Source: Pedobacter rhodius
GTDB lineage: Bacteria > Bacteroidota > Bacteroidia > Sphingobacteriales > Sphingobacteriaceae
Reading direction: 5' to 3'
Assembly (NCBI RefSeq): GCF_027213645.1
Contig: NZ_JAPWGL010000002.1
Coordinates: 620,001 to 684,000 of the forward strand
Length of the DNA stretch: 64,000 bases
Shown: positions 17,967 to 27,389 of the stretch, piece after piece
Numbering within the stretch: the first letter of the stretch is position 1
Layout of the letters: each line of letters opens with the position of its first letter
The notes under the pieces: generated by a model
What the model was told of the DNA's origin: nothing
The model's input: the letters and a program-made list of their open reading frames with translations, nothing else
Databases searched by the model: none
Program-made: the position numbers and the translations under genes

Positions 17967-20900
17967 CTACTTCTTTTTGATCCGACTATGGATCTTCATT
18001 GTTTTTTTTGAGTAGTGCACAATCTGCGAAATATGAAGAGTTCCAGGATACTCGTCTTTATCGTACCTTCCCAATACTCTTTTTTCCCCTAGAACAGTCC
18101 AGAAAATACAGAGCTCATTGTTTCTTAACACTTTCTCAAGTATCTTTTTCTTAACTAACAGGTTACCGACATTTGCATTAGCAACACTTGGATCAAAGCA
18201 GATCATATTACCTTCAGCATCTACTAGCTGGCCATCAACCCTTCCATATTCCAGTTGCAATAGGTCAAACAATTTTCTTGAGGGCTTATACATCGAATTG
18301 TTCCCCTCAAAAGAACTATCGTGCTGTTCATCCCAGTTATGTAGCTTAGTGGTAACCCCCACTTGAGCATTAAAACTACCTTTGCGGATAGCTGACCATT
18401 CGCCATCTTCAAATTCAGGCATACTAAATGTATCTGCAGCAGGCGACCAATAATATTCCCTATTGAACATTTGATACCTACTTTGGGATTCAGGCATCCA
18501 CCTACCGTCAAAAGACTGCTTTTTTGCCCATTTTACTACCCTTTTATAATCCTTTTTCTCCACAAGATAGCTCCTTATCTGATACCATATTTCCGGTTTG
18601 ATCTTCTGATAGTCCTTCTCATCACCGGGCTCAACCCATCTCGGAGAATTTTCCAGCGACAACCATTTTTCACCAAAGGAATCTGTTAGTTCGATAAGTG
18701 TTCCAACTTTGGGCAAGTCAGCGGTTTCGGCTATCCAAGATTTTAGATTTTTCTGCCAGTTATTGTATTTCTTAGGTTCCGCCCACTGGATCACAGGTAA
18801 CTTGGGCTGTCCATAGGGATTAAGGTAAGTAGGGTCGATATCTCTGACCATTGGTTGCCAAGGGCCATTATAGATCGATTTCTGCCTAGCAGACCTGCGA
18901 TCACTGTAATAGGTCTTGTTATCAGCAACCAGCGCAAGTATCCTGTGCAGAGCGATCCACTGATACTTTTTACCAAGCCTCTCCGTTGTATTTCCTCTTT
19001 TGCCAGCCGCATCAATTTCGCCGTGGATGTTGGCATCATATCCAAAATCATCCAATATCCATTTGATGGCGAGGTTACTCAACCTGTTAGCACTCACTCT
19101 CGCTCCTACCCAATATGTTAAGGCACTTTCAAATGTATATCTTCCAAAGTCCCCATATCTGGAAATACCCCTTCCATACTCGGTGACCATCGAATCCATC
19201 AAGCTTGAAATGCCATAGTCGCCAGTTTTATATTTAGGATCTTTATAATCGACCCTGCGCTTTTCGATTGTGGCATTTGTTGGAAGTCTGCTGGGAAAAG
19301 TACTTTTGTAGGGCGGACGGAATTTCTTCGGATTAAGATCCGTACATAGGTTTTTGGTAAGGGCATACTCAATAATTCCCCTTGCATAATCTCTGGTTAG
19401 AATATCGGGTAGAACTTCTGCTTTTTCAAAAAAGACACTATAAACATATTTAGCTAACTGATCCAGTGCCTCAGTGTTGCCGGTCCTTATCGCGCAACCA
19501 TAAGCAATTGCATACACCCGCTGCACGACATAGGGATCATCTACGTCTTTGAATGCACGCATCAACCTGATGTAAACTGGAATACGCTGATGAAAAAGGT
19601 TGATTAGCGCTTTGGTCGAATTATCCCTAAGAGACCTATTCGTGCTGGTTAAAAACCACAACATGGTGCATCCAGTGAGCAGAAATGCGTCTTCTGATGT
19701 CTCGCTATGCAATTCATCCTTCCAAGCCCAGGATATCAAACGTTCAACAGTACTATTTGGCTCAAAAGCCGAATTGATGTAATGAGTCCATGTTGCGTCA
19801 CGATGAGCCATAGTAAGTGACCTAAGGCACTTATGGAGCAATGCACCATTTAACGAGGTTTGTACTTGAGCTGACTGGTTAACTGCTGCAGCCCAAAAGA
19901 CAGATAATAAGGGTTTGTGTGTCCTAAAGATTGCCTTGAAATAACCGAATAAATAATTTTGATCAATAAGGCTATCCCGCCAGCTTAGACTTTCCAGAAA
20001 CGCAGTAAATGCATGCAGGTTGTATTTCAGCGATGGTACCACATCAAAAAGCTCCTTTCCCAGTGTTTGTGGAATCTTTATTGAAAGTGCTTCCAGCAGT
20101 CCCTTGTTCGCGAGTATGGCATCATCATCTTTAAAATAGCTGTAGAAGACCCCGTCCTTTTTGAAAGCATGTTTAATATCCCCCTCCATTATTGAAAGAA
20201 GGTAACTGGCGAGTAGATGGTCTCCAACCCGCTGATATGCAAAATTAACATTTAGTTCACCATCGTACCGCTCACCTCCGAGAGTCTCGATGAAGATATT
20301 CTCACTAATTAAATCCTCAAGAAAACCAATCTTTGCCAAAAAGCCTGATATGGTATACTGGATCAGTTGATGGGCATCCTCATAACTTAATTCCATGCTC
20401 TGATTTTCCGCCATTCGGGCGATTACGGAAGCCAACACTTTCCGTACCAAATTGAGCTTATACCATCTATATTTATTTTCTTCACCCAGTTTTTCGTTAG
20501 TCAGATTAATGTAACTATCAAAGACCCGGCCTATTCCCTGAATTCCCCTAAGGTTAAAACCTCTTGGTTCATGCTTCAAACCCTTGCATAACAAGGTGAG
20601 AAACAAAGGATTGCTAAATTCTGAAGAAAGCACAGGATGTAATGCCTGCTTTATCTTGTAGTGGTTGAAAAATGAGTGCATCGCCTCATTTTCGTATCCA
20701 TTGAATCCCTGTGCGGTTACTACTAAGTATTCATGTGGCAATCTAGCAAATATTGCTTGTTCATAAGTTGAGCGGTAGGTAAGTACAAGGGCCAAGTTCT
20801 CGTAGGATGAAAACTTCTCCACAAGATCGTTGAGATGTCTCTTCCATAACACCAGTCCAGCACCTTCGTTGATCGCATCGATCATCAGCATAATCCTGCT

Positions 20901-22409
20901 TTTTGAAAGTTTTGCCTTTTTATCCAAACATTTCAAAAATTCTTCAGGTTCGGCCTCCAATCCCATAAGTTTAATCATCTGCTCCAGGGGATCGATCGTA
21001 CCTGTAAAATCCTGTCCGAGAAAAAACAAGCTCCTTTCTCCTACAGCTTTCCGTGATTCAACGATGTCAGCCAACATGTGTGATTTTCCTGTTCCTGCTT
21101 TGCCTTCGACAAAAAGTACCTTTCTATGGTATAGATCAAAACTCTGTCCCTTAAAATAGTTCCAATAACGCTCAGAGTTCCCCCATACGGCCGAAGCTGC
21201 CTTAGCAAAGTCGATGAACGCATTATCCTTCCTGGTCTCTTCAAATGCCTTATCATAGGATACACTATTCGAAATGATATAGCCCAAATTGTATATATGG
21301 CTAAAAAGTTCGTCTAAAACTTCTTGGTCCAATGCCTTATCGATTTTTTTCAGCTTGGACAAGAGTCCACCCACTAAATTATCGAATTCCTCAATTAGCT
21401 CGCCAAGATTTTCAAATGGGTATTTCTCGATATCGAGGTCCAATTTGAAATTGGTAATCTCAAGGTAATCCTGTGCAGAAAGCGATGTCCTTGTTGATAG
21501 ATAAAGTTCGAAATATTCTGCAAACTTGGCTCGTTGCTGCTGGTATTCAAGCAAAAATATGTCGCCCCCGGCAAGGGAATCAAAGATTTCGAACAAGGGT
21601 GTCCTAAATGTAAATTTTGGCGAATAGCGAGGTCCCAACGCCTTGATAGCCCTGTCATTAACTCGAACGAACAAATCGTCTGGAACGAGCCTTTCAAGCG
21701 CCGCATCAGTATAGGTTATTTTAAATTTTGACTTTTCTAAGATGCGTTTCGGTGTGGAACAGGTAACCACCCTGCCGTCTGGGCGAATATCGGTCACAAT
21801 CCCGATCAATCCGAGCTTGCCGTTCACTTCTTCAAAAAGCCCACTTCCTGAGAATCCTTCAAGATTATAATCACTGGAATTATTGCCACCAAATTCAGTC
21901 TGGTAACGGCCCCTTATCACATGACGATCACTATCGGTAAAATCAACCTTTGGCCTTAGGGTTTCTCCAATTTCGTTATCATTGATCTGGGGAAAGCCTT
22001 TGAAAAAAACATCCGTGGATTGACGATCAAACTTCAAGAAACTGATCGGAGGTAGTTCAAGTTTAGCGATTTGTTTATTACCTATACTAATCATAGCGGT
22101 ATCGCCATGATTAACCTTGGTATAATACAATGTGTCTTTTTTTGACAGTCCATATCTACGGTATCTTCCAGATAAATTTTCATAGATTTCAATGCTTACC
22201 TGCTCAATTGTGGTAGTACCCTTGCCCTTTTTTCCAAAAAGGCAGTGGCTAGCGGTAAGAACAAATACCTCGCCGGTATGCGCATTTTTCAAGATTACCC
22301 CAGACCCCTTAAATTTGCCTTTGATCAGCACCCGAATGATGACCTTGTCCAATAATTCCTTCATAACGGCACTCTTAAAATTGTTTTCCCGGCTTTTGGA
22401 AAGATACAT
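17967..22409 (-). CDS. Trypsin-like protease/STAND NTPase fusion, Avs1-like defence sensor
   Basis: A 1480-residue multidomain protein. Residues about 20-225 are a trypsin-like serine protease: LTASHC (His55), HGDTAMISI (Asp103) and GFSGSG (Ser187) form a complete triad. After a helical linker (about 285-425) comes a STAND-type NTPase with Walker A GKAGTGKS (436-443) and Walker B IMLMIDAINEG (Asp511), followed by a long helical sensor-like C-terminal half (about 700-1480). STAND ATPases with trypsin and metallo-beta-lactamase partners make up type 1 AVAST (Avs1) anti-phage systems, where the NTPase recognises phage proteins and unleashes the effector; here protease and NTPase look fused in one chain. 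The start overlaps the end of the metallo-beta-lactamase gene by 49 bases, implying translational coupling. Identification as Avs1-like is from architecture only. Confidence 0.85.
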   Translation of the reverse strand: MYLSKSRENNFKSAVMKELLDKVIIRVLIKGKFKGSGVILKNAHTGEVFVLTASHCLFGKKGKGTTTIEQVSIEIYENLSGRYRRYGLSKKDTLYYTKVNHGDTAMISIGNKQIAKLELPPISFLKFDRQSTDVFFKGFPQINDNEIGETLRPKVDFTDSDRHVIRGRYQTEFGGNNSSDYNLEGFSGSGLFEEVNGKLGLIGIVTDIRPDGRVVTCSTPKRILEKSKFKITYTDAALERLVPDDLFVRVNDRAIKALGPRYSPKFTFRTPLFEIFDSLAGGDIFLLEYQQQRAKFAEYFELYLSTRTSLSAQDYLEITNFKLDLDIEKYPFENLGELIEEFDNLVGGLLSKLKKIDKALDQEVLDELFSHIYNLGYIISNSVSYDKAFEETRKDNAFIDFAKAASAVWGNSERYWNYFKGQSFDLYHRKVLFVEGKAGTGKSHMLADIVESRKAVGERSLFFLGQDFTGTIDPLEQMIKLMGLEAEPEEFLKCLDKKAKLSKSRIMLMIDAINEGAGLVLWKRHLNDLVEKFSSYENLALVLTYRSTYEQAIFARLPHEYLVVTAQGFNGYENEAMHSFFNHYKIKQALHPVLSSEFSNPLFLTLLCKGLKHEPRGFNLRGIQGIGRVFDSYINLTNEKLGEENKYRWYKLNLVRKVLASVIARMAENQSMELSYEDAHQLIQYTISGFLAKIGFLEDLISENIFIETLGGERYDGELNVNFAYQRVGDHLLASYLLSIMEGDIKHAFKKDGVFYSYFKDDDAILANKGLLEALSIKIPQTLGKELFDVVPSLKYNLHAFTAFLESLSWRDSLIDQNYLFGYFKAIFRTHKPLLSVFWAAAVNQSAQVQTSLNGALLHKCLRSLTMAHRDATWTHYINSAFEPNSTVERLISWAWKDELHSETSEDAFLLTGCTMLWFLTSTNRSLRDNSTKALINLFHQRIPVYIRLMRAFKDVDDPYVVQRVYAIAYGCAIRTGNTEALDQLAKYVYSVFFEKAEVLPDILTRDYARGIIEYALTKNLCTDLNPKKFRPPYKSTFPSRLPTNATIEKRRVDYKDPKYKTGDYGISSLMDSMVTEYGRGISRYGDFGRYTFESALTYWVGARVSANRLSNLAIKWILDDFGYDANIHGEIDAAGKRGNTTERLGKKYQWIALHRILALVADNKTYYSDRRSARQKSIYNGPWQPMVRDIDPTYLNPYGQPKLPVIQWAEPKKYNNWQKNLKSWIAETADLPKVGTLIELTDSFGEKWLSLENSPRWVEPGDEKDYQKIKPEIWYQIRSYLVEKKDYKRVVKWAKKQSFDGRWMPESQSRYQMFNREYYWSPAADTFSMPEFEDGEWSAIRKGSFNAQVGVTTKLHNWDEQHDSSFEGNNSMYKPSRKLFDLLQLEYGRVDGQLVDAEGNMICFDPSVANANVGNLLVKKKILEKVLRNNELCIFWTVLGEKRVLGRYDKDEYPGTLHISQIVHYSKKTMKIHSRIKKK

Positions 22410-23431
22410 GTAAAATTATAACGTTTAAAGGCGTCCTTATCTTTATCGAAAATTCGTTTTAGCTTTGCATCTTCATAATTAAACAGGAAGTTGATCTTTT
22501 CACTTTTAACGTCCCTTCCCTTGTGCAAGAGTATCTTGGCCAAGGTCTGCTTGCTAGGCAAATGGTTGCTGTTTACCCCATCTGCACTTAGGATATAGTT
22601 TTCGCATTCAATCAGATCGAGAATCGAAGGGTGAAAGTTTGCCTTGCTCCCGTGATGGGAAAGTTTTACATAATCAAATTTTACCTTATTTTTGTTCCGA
22701 TCAACCATTAACTGCAATTGAGGAATAATGTCGGAAACAAAACAATCGCCCAGAAAAAGTATCTTCTTTTTGTCTAAACTGAAGATAAATGCAATGCTAG
22801 CCCTATTGGTGATATCCACTTTTTTTAACTTTGGGTCTTTTTTGTCGGCCAGTTCCTCTATGGTTTTACTGTAATCATATTCTTTTTTTCGTATACTCTT
22901 TTTGGTGCTGGTTTTTTTATCCCAAAATTTCCGTTCCTCTTTTTTCCAATGTTCCCCCAGATCGGTCAATGTTGATTTATTAGGCCAAAGAACCTGAATT
23001 TTTGCATCTCCGATATCTTTCGATTTTTTATTAAAAATGTTGTTTTTCAAGATGGAGCCCATAGGCTTAAGTACATCCCTAATCTCTATCCCTTTTCCAA
23101 CGCTTTTTTTCGATGTGGTAGCTGGCAAGCTGAACCTGTCGAAGCAATTGAACCATAATTCCTTGACAAGTTTCTTCTTTCGGTATTCGCCATCTCTAAG
23201 AAAGGAAACCGCTCCATTTATATGATCGGCATCAAGATGGGTAAGTATCCATAAGTCGATTTTTTCGTTGCTGTCGTCAATACTTTTAATTAAAGGCTTT
23301 ATTCCAGAGAAATAAGTATCCAAATAGCCGCCATCAATAAAGATATTGTGCTGCTTTCCACCAGACTTAAACCTTATGGAAAATGCGTCGCCGCACTTTA
23401 CTTGGTGGATATTTAAATATGGTTGCTTCAT
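22361..23431 (-). CDS. Metallo-beta-lactamase-fold hydrolase, first gene of the Avs1-like module
   Basis: A 356-residue protein. The start at 23431 (MKQPYLNIHQVKCGDAF) fits the ComEC/Rec2-like group of this fold, whose first strand usually reads VGQGD-like sequence; an open extension to 23548 adds a hydrophobic stretch without family features. Metal-site motif HLDADH is at 65-70, with later ligands in FLGDCF and SHHGSKANFHPS. No signal peptide or membrane span with this start, so cytoplasmic. Related enzymes cut nucleic acids or other phosphodiesters. It precedes and overlaps the protease/STAND gene, the partner set of type 1 AVAST. Likely effector of the module (inference). Confidence 0.85.
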   Translation of the reverse strand: MKQPYLNIHQVKCGDAFSIRFKSGGKQHNIFIDGGYLDTYFSGIKPLIKSIDDSNEKIDLWILTHLDADHINGAVSFLRDGEYRKKKLVKELWFNCFDRFSLPATTSKKSVGKGIEIRDVLKPMGSILKNNIFNKKSKDIGDAKIQVLWPNKSTLTDLGEHWKKEERKFWDKKTSTKKSIRKKEYDYSKTIEELADKKDPKLKKVDITNRASIAFIFSLDKKKILFLGDCFVSDIIPQLQLMVDRNKNKVKFDYVKLSHHGSKANFHPSILDLIECENYILSADGVNSNHLPSKQTLAKILLHKGRDVKSEKINFLFNYEDAKLKRIFDKDKDAFKRYNFTCIFPKAGKTILRVPL

Positions 23432-23741
23432 GGCCTTTTGAAATTTGAGATTCGTCAGATGTAAAAATGACGAAAAAAAAAGCCAAAAACAATTGTCAAA
23501 CTTTAATAAAGCCAAATTATGAGAGACATCAACTTTCATCAAAATCACCTCAGAAATATGAGCACATAAGCTTGTCTCGAAACCTCGCTTGACATCGACT
23601 TTCCAAGCTCAATCTCTTAAAATCTGCTAAAATACCGTTAAAAGCATGTTCCAAATTACCATTATTACCAATATCGCCTCCTAATCTGCATGTCAAGGAA
23701 AATTTTCAGCAAGGGAACAAGTTTGACTGAATGCACTAATG

Positions 23742-23765
23742 GCCTTTAATATTTTTCTTAAAGGC
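23742..23765. other. Stem-loop before the recombinase gene
   Basis: GCCTTTAA (23742-23749) pairs with TTAAAGGC (23758-23765) around an 8-base loop, about 30 bases before the recombinase start. It could be a weak terminator, or part of a recombination site; there is no long T-run. Confidence 0.3.
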
Positions 23766-23793
23766 TATTTTAGATAGATAAAACTATTTTATT

Positions 23794-25287
23794 ATGAAAT
23801 CAGCATACATTTATGTTAAGGTAAGTACCGATGAACAAATGCGTCAAGGTTACTCACTTATCGAGCAGGAAGAACGACTTCTGCAACATTGTAAAATCAA
23901 CAACATTGAGATTAGCGGAATATTCCGTGAGGATTATTCTGCGAAAGACTTTAACCGTCCTGAATGGAAAAAGTTAGTTAGAATTATCAAAAAGGATAAA
24001 AGCCGACCCCAAAAACAAATTTTATTCATCAAATGGGATCGCTTTAGCAGAAATATCCAGTATGCATACCAGATGATGGGATTTCTAAAAAATCTTAATA
24101 TCGAAGCAATGGCAATTGACCAACCTATTGACTTCAATATACCAGAAAGTATAGTTATGCCTGCCGTTTATTTGTCTATTCCAGAAGCGGAAAACAGTAG
24201 ACGAGGAAAGAATACATCCGATGGATTGCGCAGAGCAAGAAAGTTAGGTAGATGGCCATCAAAAGCACCTATTGGTTATCAGAATGTAACATCGCCAGAT
24301 GGAAAAAAAATAATTGTTCCAAAACAACCGGAAGCAAATCATATAAAATGGTCTTTTGAGCAGATGGTAACTGGTTACTATTCTATTAGCAAACTAAATA
24401 AAATAGCTTGTTTGAATGGTTTCGATTGCAAAAGAAATAATTTTTGGCAGCTTATGCATAATCCGATTTATTGTGGATTTGTAACCTTGTCTGCTACAAA
24501 GGATGAAGAAAAGCAATTGATAGAGGGAATTCATGAACCGCTAATTTCTAAAGAGCTTTTTTACAAAGTTCAAGAGCTAATCGCTAGTAGACGTAGGTTG
24601 CGCGGTAATTTTAAGGACATTAAATTAATATATCCTTTGAGAGGTTTTTTAACCTGTCCTTTTTGTAGCCGCAAATTATCTGCAAGTACATCTTAAGGGC
24701 GGCATGCAAAATATAGCTACTATCATTGTTTCACGTCCAAATGTAAGGGAAGATTTAGATCAAATGTACTAGAAATGAGTTACGAAAAACAATTAAAAGA
24801 TATACGACTTACTCCATTAGGAAATAAACTCTTGAGGCTTGTACTGGAAGATGAGAATATATTGACGTTACGAAAAGAACTTTTGAAAGGTCGTGCATCT
24901 ATACTTAATGACCTTGAACAGGAAACAAGTTTCCTGTTCAAGGTTAGGAAACGATTTATTGAGGATAAAATTGAACATGACGATTTTATAAGTCTAAAAA
25001 GAGGACATAGAGAGAAGCAAGAAGCTTTAAACGATAAGCTTTAAGAAACCGATGAAAGAATTAGAAACAACGAATTTAATTCTACACTGGGACAAAATTA
25101 TATAAACTCTGACATCTTTTTCTCCTATAAATATCAAGATGTTATCGGTAAAAGACACCTCATAAGTTTTTTCCGACCAACCGTCATAAATCCTATCAAT
25201 AAGGATTTTGATCCTTTGGATATTGATACTGCGTTATTGCCAATTCTTACTATAAAACAGCAACGTAAATTAACAAAAGATAAATAA
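23794..25287 (+). pseudogene. Large serine recombinase broken by two in-frame stops
   Basis: One frame spans 498 codons but is interrupted by TAA at 24694-24696 and TAA at 25042-25044. The catalytic domain is clear: YVKVSTDEQMRQGYSL (nucleophile Ser11), KWDRFSRN, and SIPEAENSRRGKNTSDGLRRA. The recombinase domain follows, then a zinc ribbon whose CPFC half precedes the first stop while its second Cys pair (CFTSKC) lies after it. No frameshift is needed to join the pieces. In addition the usual arginine of the YVRVS active-site motif is lysine here. The longest intact product would be the first 300 residues, lacking the zinc ribbon and coiled-coil tail needed for site recognition. Probably the former mobility gene of the island. 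Confidence 0.88.
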
Positions 25288-25299
25288 AAAACTCACAAC

Positions 25300-25491
25300 A
25301 TGAACGAATCACAATATAGAAATCCGAGAGTGTTTTCAAGTAAAAAAGTCTCACTTACTCGAGTAATAAATACCTTAAGAAGTAATGGTATATCGACAGA
25401 TGAGGATCAAGCAAAGAAGATATTAAACTTTTTGTACCTTTTAGCGAAGACCTATAGTATTATAGATAGCAATAAAACAAGTATTCCGTAA
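25300..25491 (+). CDS. Small companion protein of the serine recombinase
   Basis: A 63-residue protein, MNESQYRNPRVFSSKKVSLT to the C-terminus DSNKTSIP. The middle reads ITRVINTLRSNGIS-type sequence followed by EDQAKKILNFLYLLAKTY, matching small helical proteins that commonly sit directly after serine recombinases in Bacteroidota elements (recalled pattern, no name known). It starts 13 bases after the end of the broken recombinase frame and is intact. Role unknown; it may help the recombinase or regulate it. Confidence 0.6.
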   Translation: MNESQYRNPRVFSSKKVSLTRVINTLRSNGISTDEDQAKKILNFLYLLAKTYSIIDSNKTSIP

Positions 25492-25653
25492 CCCCAATAG
25501 TAAATTGAACAATTTTTAAGGCTCCATCTAAATTATCAGCATGTTTTATTCAATAAACTTGCTAAAGGCTAAATAAAAACAGAAAATCTCGAACCGCTCT
25601 ACAAGCTATAACTTAACCATTTAAAACATTGACCCATATATAATTAAAGAAAA

Positions 25654-25688
25654 TAAAAAAAGAGATGATCAAAAATGACCATCTCTTT
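25654..25688 (-). terminator. Terminator of tRNA-His
   Basis: On the minus strand, AAAGAGATGGTCA (25676-25688) pairs with TGATCATCTCTTT (25659-25671) with one G-T wobble, followed by a run of Ts. It starts a few bases after the 3' end of the tRNA and is a typical intrinsic terminator. Confidence 0.8.
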
Positions 25689-25691
25689 AAG

Positions 25692-25766
25692 GGTGGCTGA
25701 TGGGGCTCGAACCCACGACCCTCGGCACCACAAACCAATACTCTAACCAACTGAGCTACAACCACC
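25692..25766 (-). tRNA. tRNA-His (anticodon GTG)
   Basis: Minus-strand cloverleaf. Acceptor stem GTGGTTG/CAGCCAC with the extra G at position -1 facing C73, which is the hallmark of tRNA-His. D arm starts TAGCTCAGTTGGTTAGAG; the anticodon loop holds GTG (TTTGTGGT); the T arm contains GGGTTCGAGCCC. CCA is not encoded. A terminator follows. The 3' end of this tRNA faces the accessory island, a common arrangement for integrated elements, although the broken recombinase is of the serine type, which less often uses tRNA genes. Confidence 0.93.
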
Positions 25767-25940
25767 GTGTTTTTAGTGTCACAAAAGTACGACTTTTAAT
25801 ATTTCCTGCAAATATTTTTTTCTAAAGAAATGCAATCTCATTTTAATGCGCTATAATTCAATTATTTGAATTTTAAATAATTTTAAAAAAAGCCGCTACA
25901 ACACCTATTTTAAACCTAAAAACATAACTTTACCGCGTTT

Positions 25941-26405
25941 ATGATAGAGATTTATACAGACGGCGCGGCAAGCGGCAACCCCGGTCCGGGTGGTTACGGA
26001 ACCATTTTGAGGGCCGGCCAGCATTATAAAGAACTGAGCGGCGGCTTTCGGATGACCACCAACAACCGCATGGAATTACTGGCCGTAATCAAGGGCCTGG
26101 AGGCCTTAAAAAGCCTGAACCAGCAGGTTACCGTTTACTCCGATTCTAAATATGTGGTGGATGCCGTAGAGAAAAAATGGGTTTTTGGCTGGGTAACCAA
26201 AAATTTTAAAGACAAGAAAAATAAAGATCTCTGGTTGAGGTTCCTCGAACTGTATAAATTACACCAGGTCAAATTCATCTGGATTAAAGGCCACAACGAT
26301 CATCCCGAAAATGAGCGTTGCGATCGCCTGGCGGTTGCCGCATCACAAAACAAGGCCGAACTGGCCATTGATACTTTTTTCGAAGCCGAACGCAACCGGC
26401 TTTAA
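25941..26405 (+). CDS. rnhA: Ribonuclease HI
   Basis: A 154-residue type 1 RNase H, normal length. It degrades the RNA strand of RNA-DNA hybrids, removing R-loops and Okazaki primers in the cytoplasm. Catalytic acidic residues are in place: IYTDGAASGNPGPGGYG (first Asp), NNRMELLAVI (Glu), VYSDSKYVVD (second Asp) and NERCDRLA (last Asp), with the basic handle region KKWVFGWVTKNFKDKKNKDL in between. Stands alone after tRNA-His, and marks the return to core sequence on the right of the island. Confidence 0.95.
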   Translation: MIEIYTDGAASGNPGPGGYGTILRAGQHYKELSGGFRMTTNNRMELLAVIKGLEALKSLNQQVTVYSDSKYVVDAVEKKWVFGWVTKNFKDKKNKDLWLRFLELYKLHQVKFIWIKGHNDHPENERCDRLAVAASQNKAELAIDTFFEAERNRL

Positions 26406-26661
26406 GTTAAACTACAGCCCATAAAACAGCTTAATCATTCCACTTACGGATTAATTTTTTATAAACTTAACCGCTTTATAATAAACCTAATCTAAATACG
26501 CTAAACTCGGTCTTAACTCGGTCCTAACACGGTACTCAACCGTTTCAAACCAACTTAATTACGGGTTAAACCAATGTTGAGAACCTATTTTAAATGATTT
26601 TTTAGCACACAACTTGCAGGAATAAATTTTATTATTTAATTTCAGGTAAAACGAATACGTT

Positions 26662-27297
26662 ATGGCAACGCTGAAAAATGGCATACTCAATGGATTTTCC
26701 GGAAAAGTTGGTGCGGTGGTTGGCTACCAGGTAGGCGACAACTTTTACATCAGGTCTTTACCTAAGGCACGTAAAAATTTCACCGAAAAGGAACTTATCA
26801 ACCAGGCGAAATTTAAACTCGTACAGGCTTACCTGCAACCATTTCTGGAATTGTTAAAAACAGGTTTCAAAGACTACTACACGAAAACCGGTGGCTTTCG
26901 TGCCGCAATTGCCTATACCCGCAAAGAAGCATTGAAAGGCGGTGACAACAATTTTTATATTGATGCCGCGGCGTTAAAAATCAGCGGCGGGCCTTTAGCA
27001 CAAGCCCCAAACCCTGCAGTCGCTTTCAGTGAGGAACATGAAATCATCATAACCTGGGATACGACGGACATCAACAGCAAAAATGAGGCAGACCAGTTGA
27101 TGGTATTGATTTACGATGCGGAAAACTTTAATGCGCTAACAAAAGTTTTTAACGGCGCTTTTAGAAAGGAAGGCATTTTAAAGGTAAAATTGAAAGACAA
27201 CATGCAGGGCGTAAAGCTCGACGTTTACATCGGTTTTGTCGCTGCCGACCGGAGTGCACAGTCAGACAGCCAATACCTCGGACGGTTTGAAGTATAA
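26662..27297 (+). CDS. DUF6266 family protein
   Basis: A 211-residue protein of unknown function. It opens MATLKNGILNGFSGKVGAVV, then GYQVGDNFYIRSLPK, the signature start of the DUF6266 proteins found in Pedobacter and Sphingobacterium; the second half, with HEIIITWDTTDI and YIGFVAADR, is beta-rich. No signal peptide. Members are usually present in several copies and resemble structural or phage-like components, but no role has been shown. About 255 AT-rich bases precede it with no other gene. Convergent with the fructose-bisphosphatase gene. Confidence 0.8.
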   Translation: MATLKNGILNGFSGKVGAVVGYQVGDNFYIRSLPKARKNFTEKELINQAKFKLVQAYLQPFLELLKTGFKDYYTKTGGFRAAIAYTRKEALKGGDNNFYIDAAALKISGGPLAQAPNPAVAFSEEHEIIITWDTTDINSKNEADQLMVLIYDAENFNALTKVFNGAFRKEGILKVKLKDNMQGVKLDVYIGFVAADRSAQSDSQYLGRFEV

Positions 27298-27389
27298 TAA
27301 AACTAAACCGGGTGGTGTTCACCCATAAATGTTCGAAAGCATAAAAACCATTAAGGCGTTGAGAAAATCAGAACACTTATGGTGTTAAC

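Noticed and set aside
25042..25044. Programmed readthrough or recoding of the recombinase stops
   Set aside because: Two TAA codons with no visible recoding signal, plus an altered catalytic motif, fit plain decay better.
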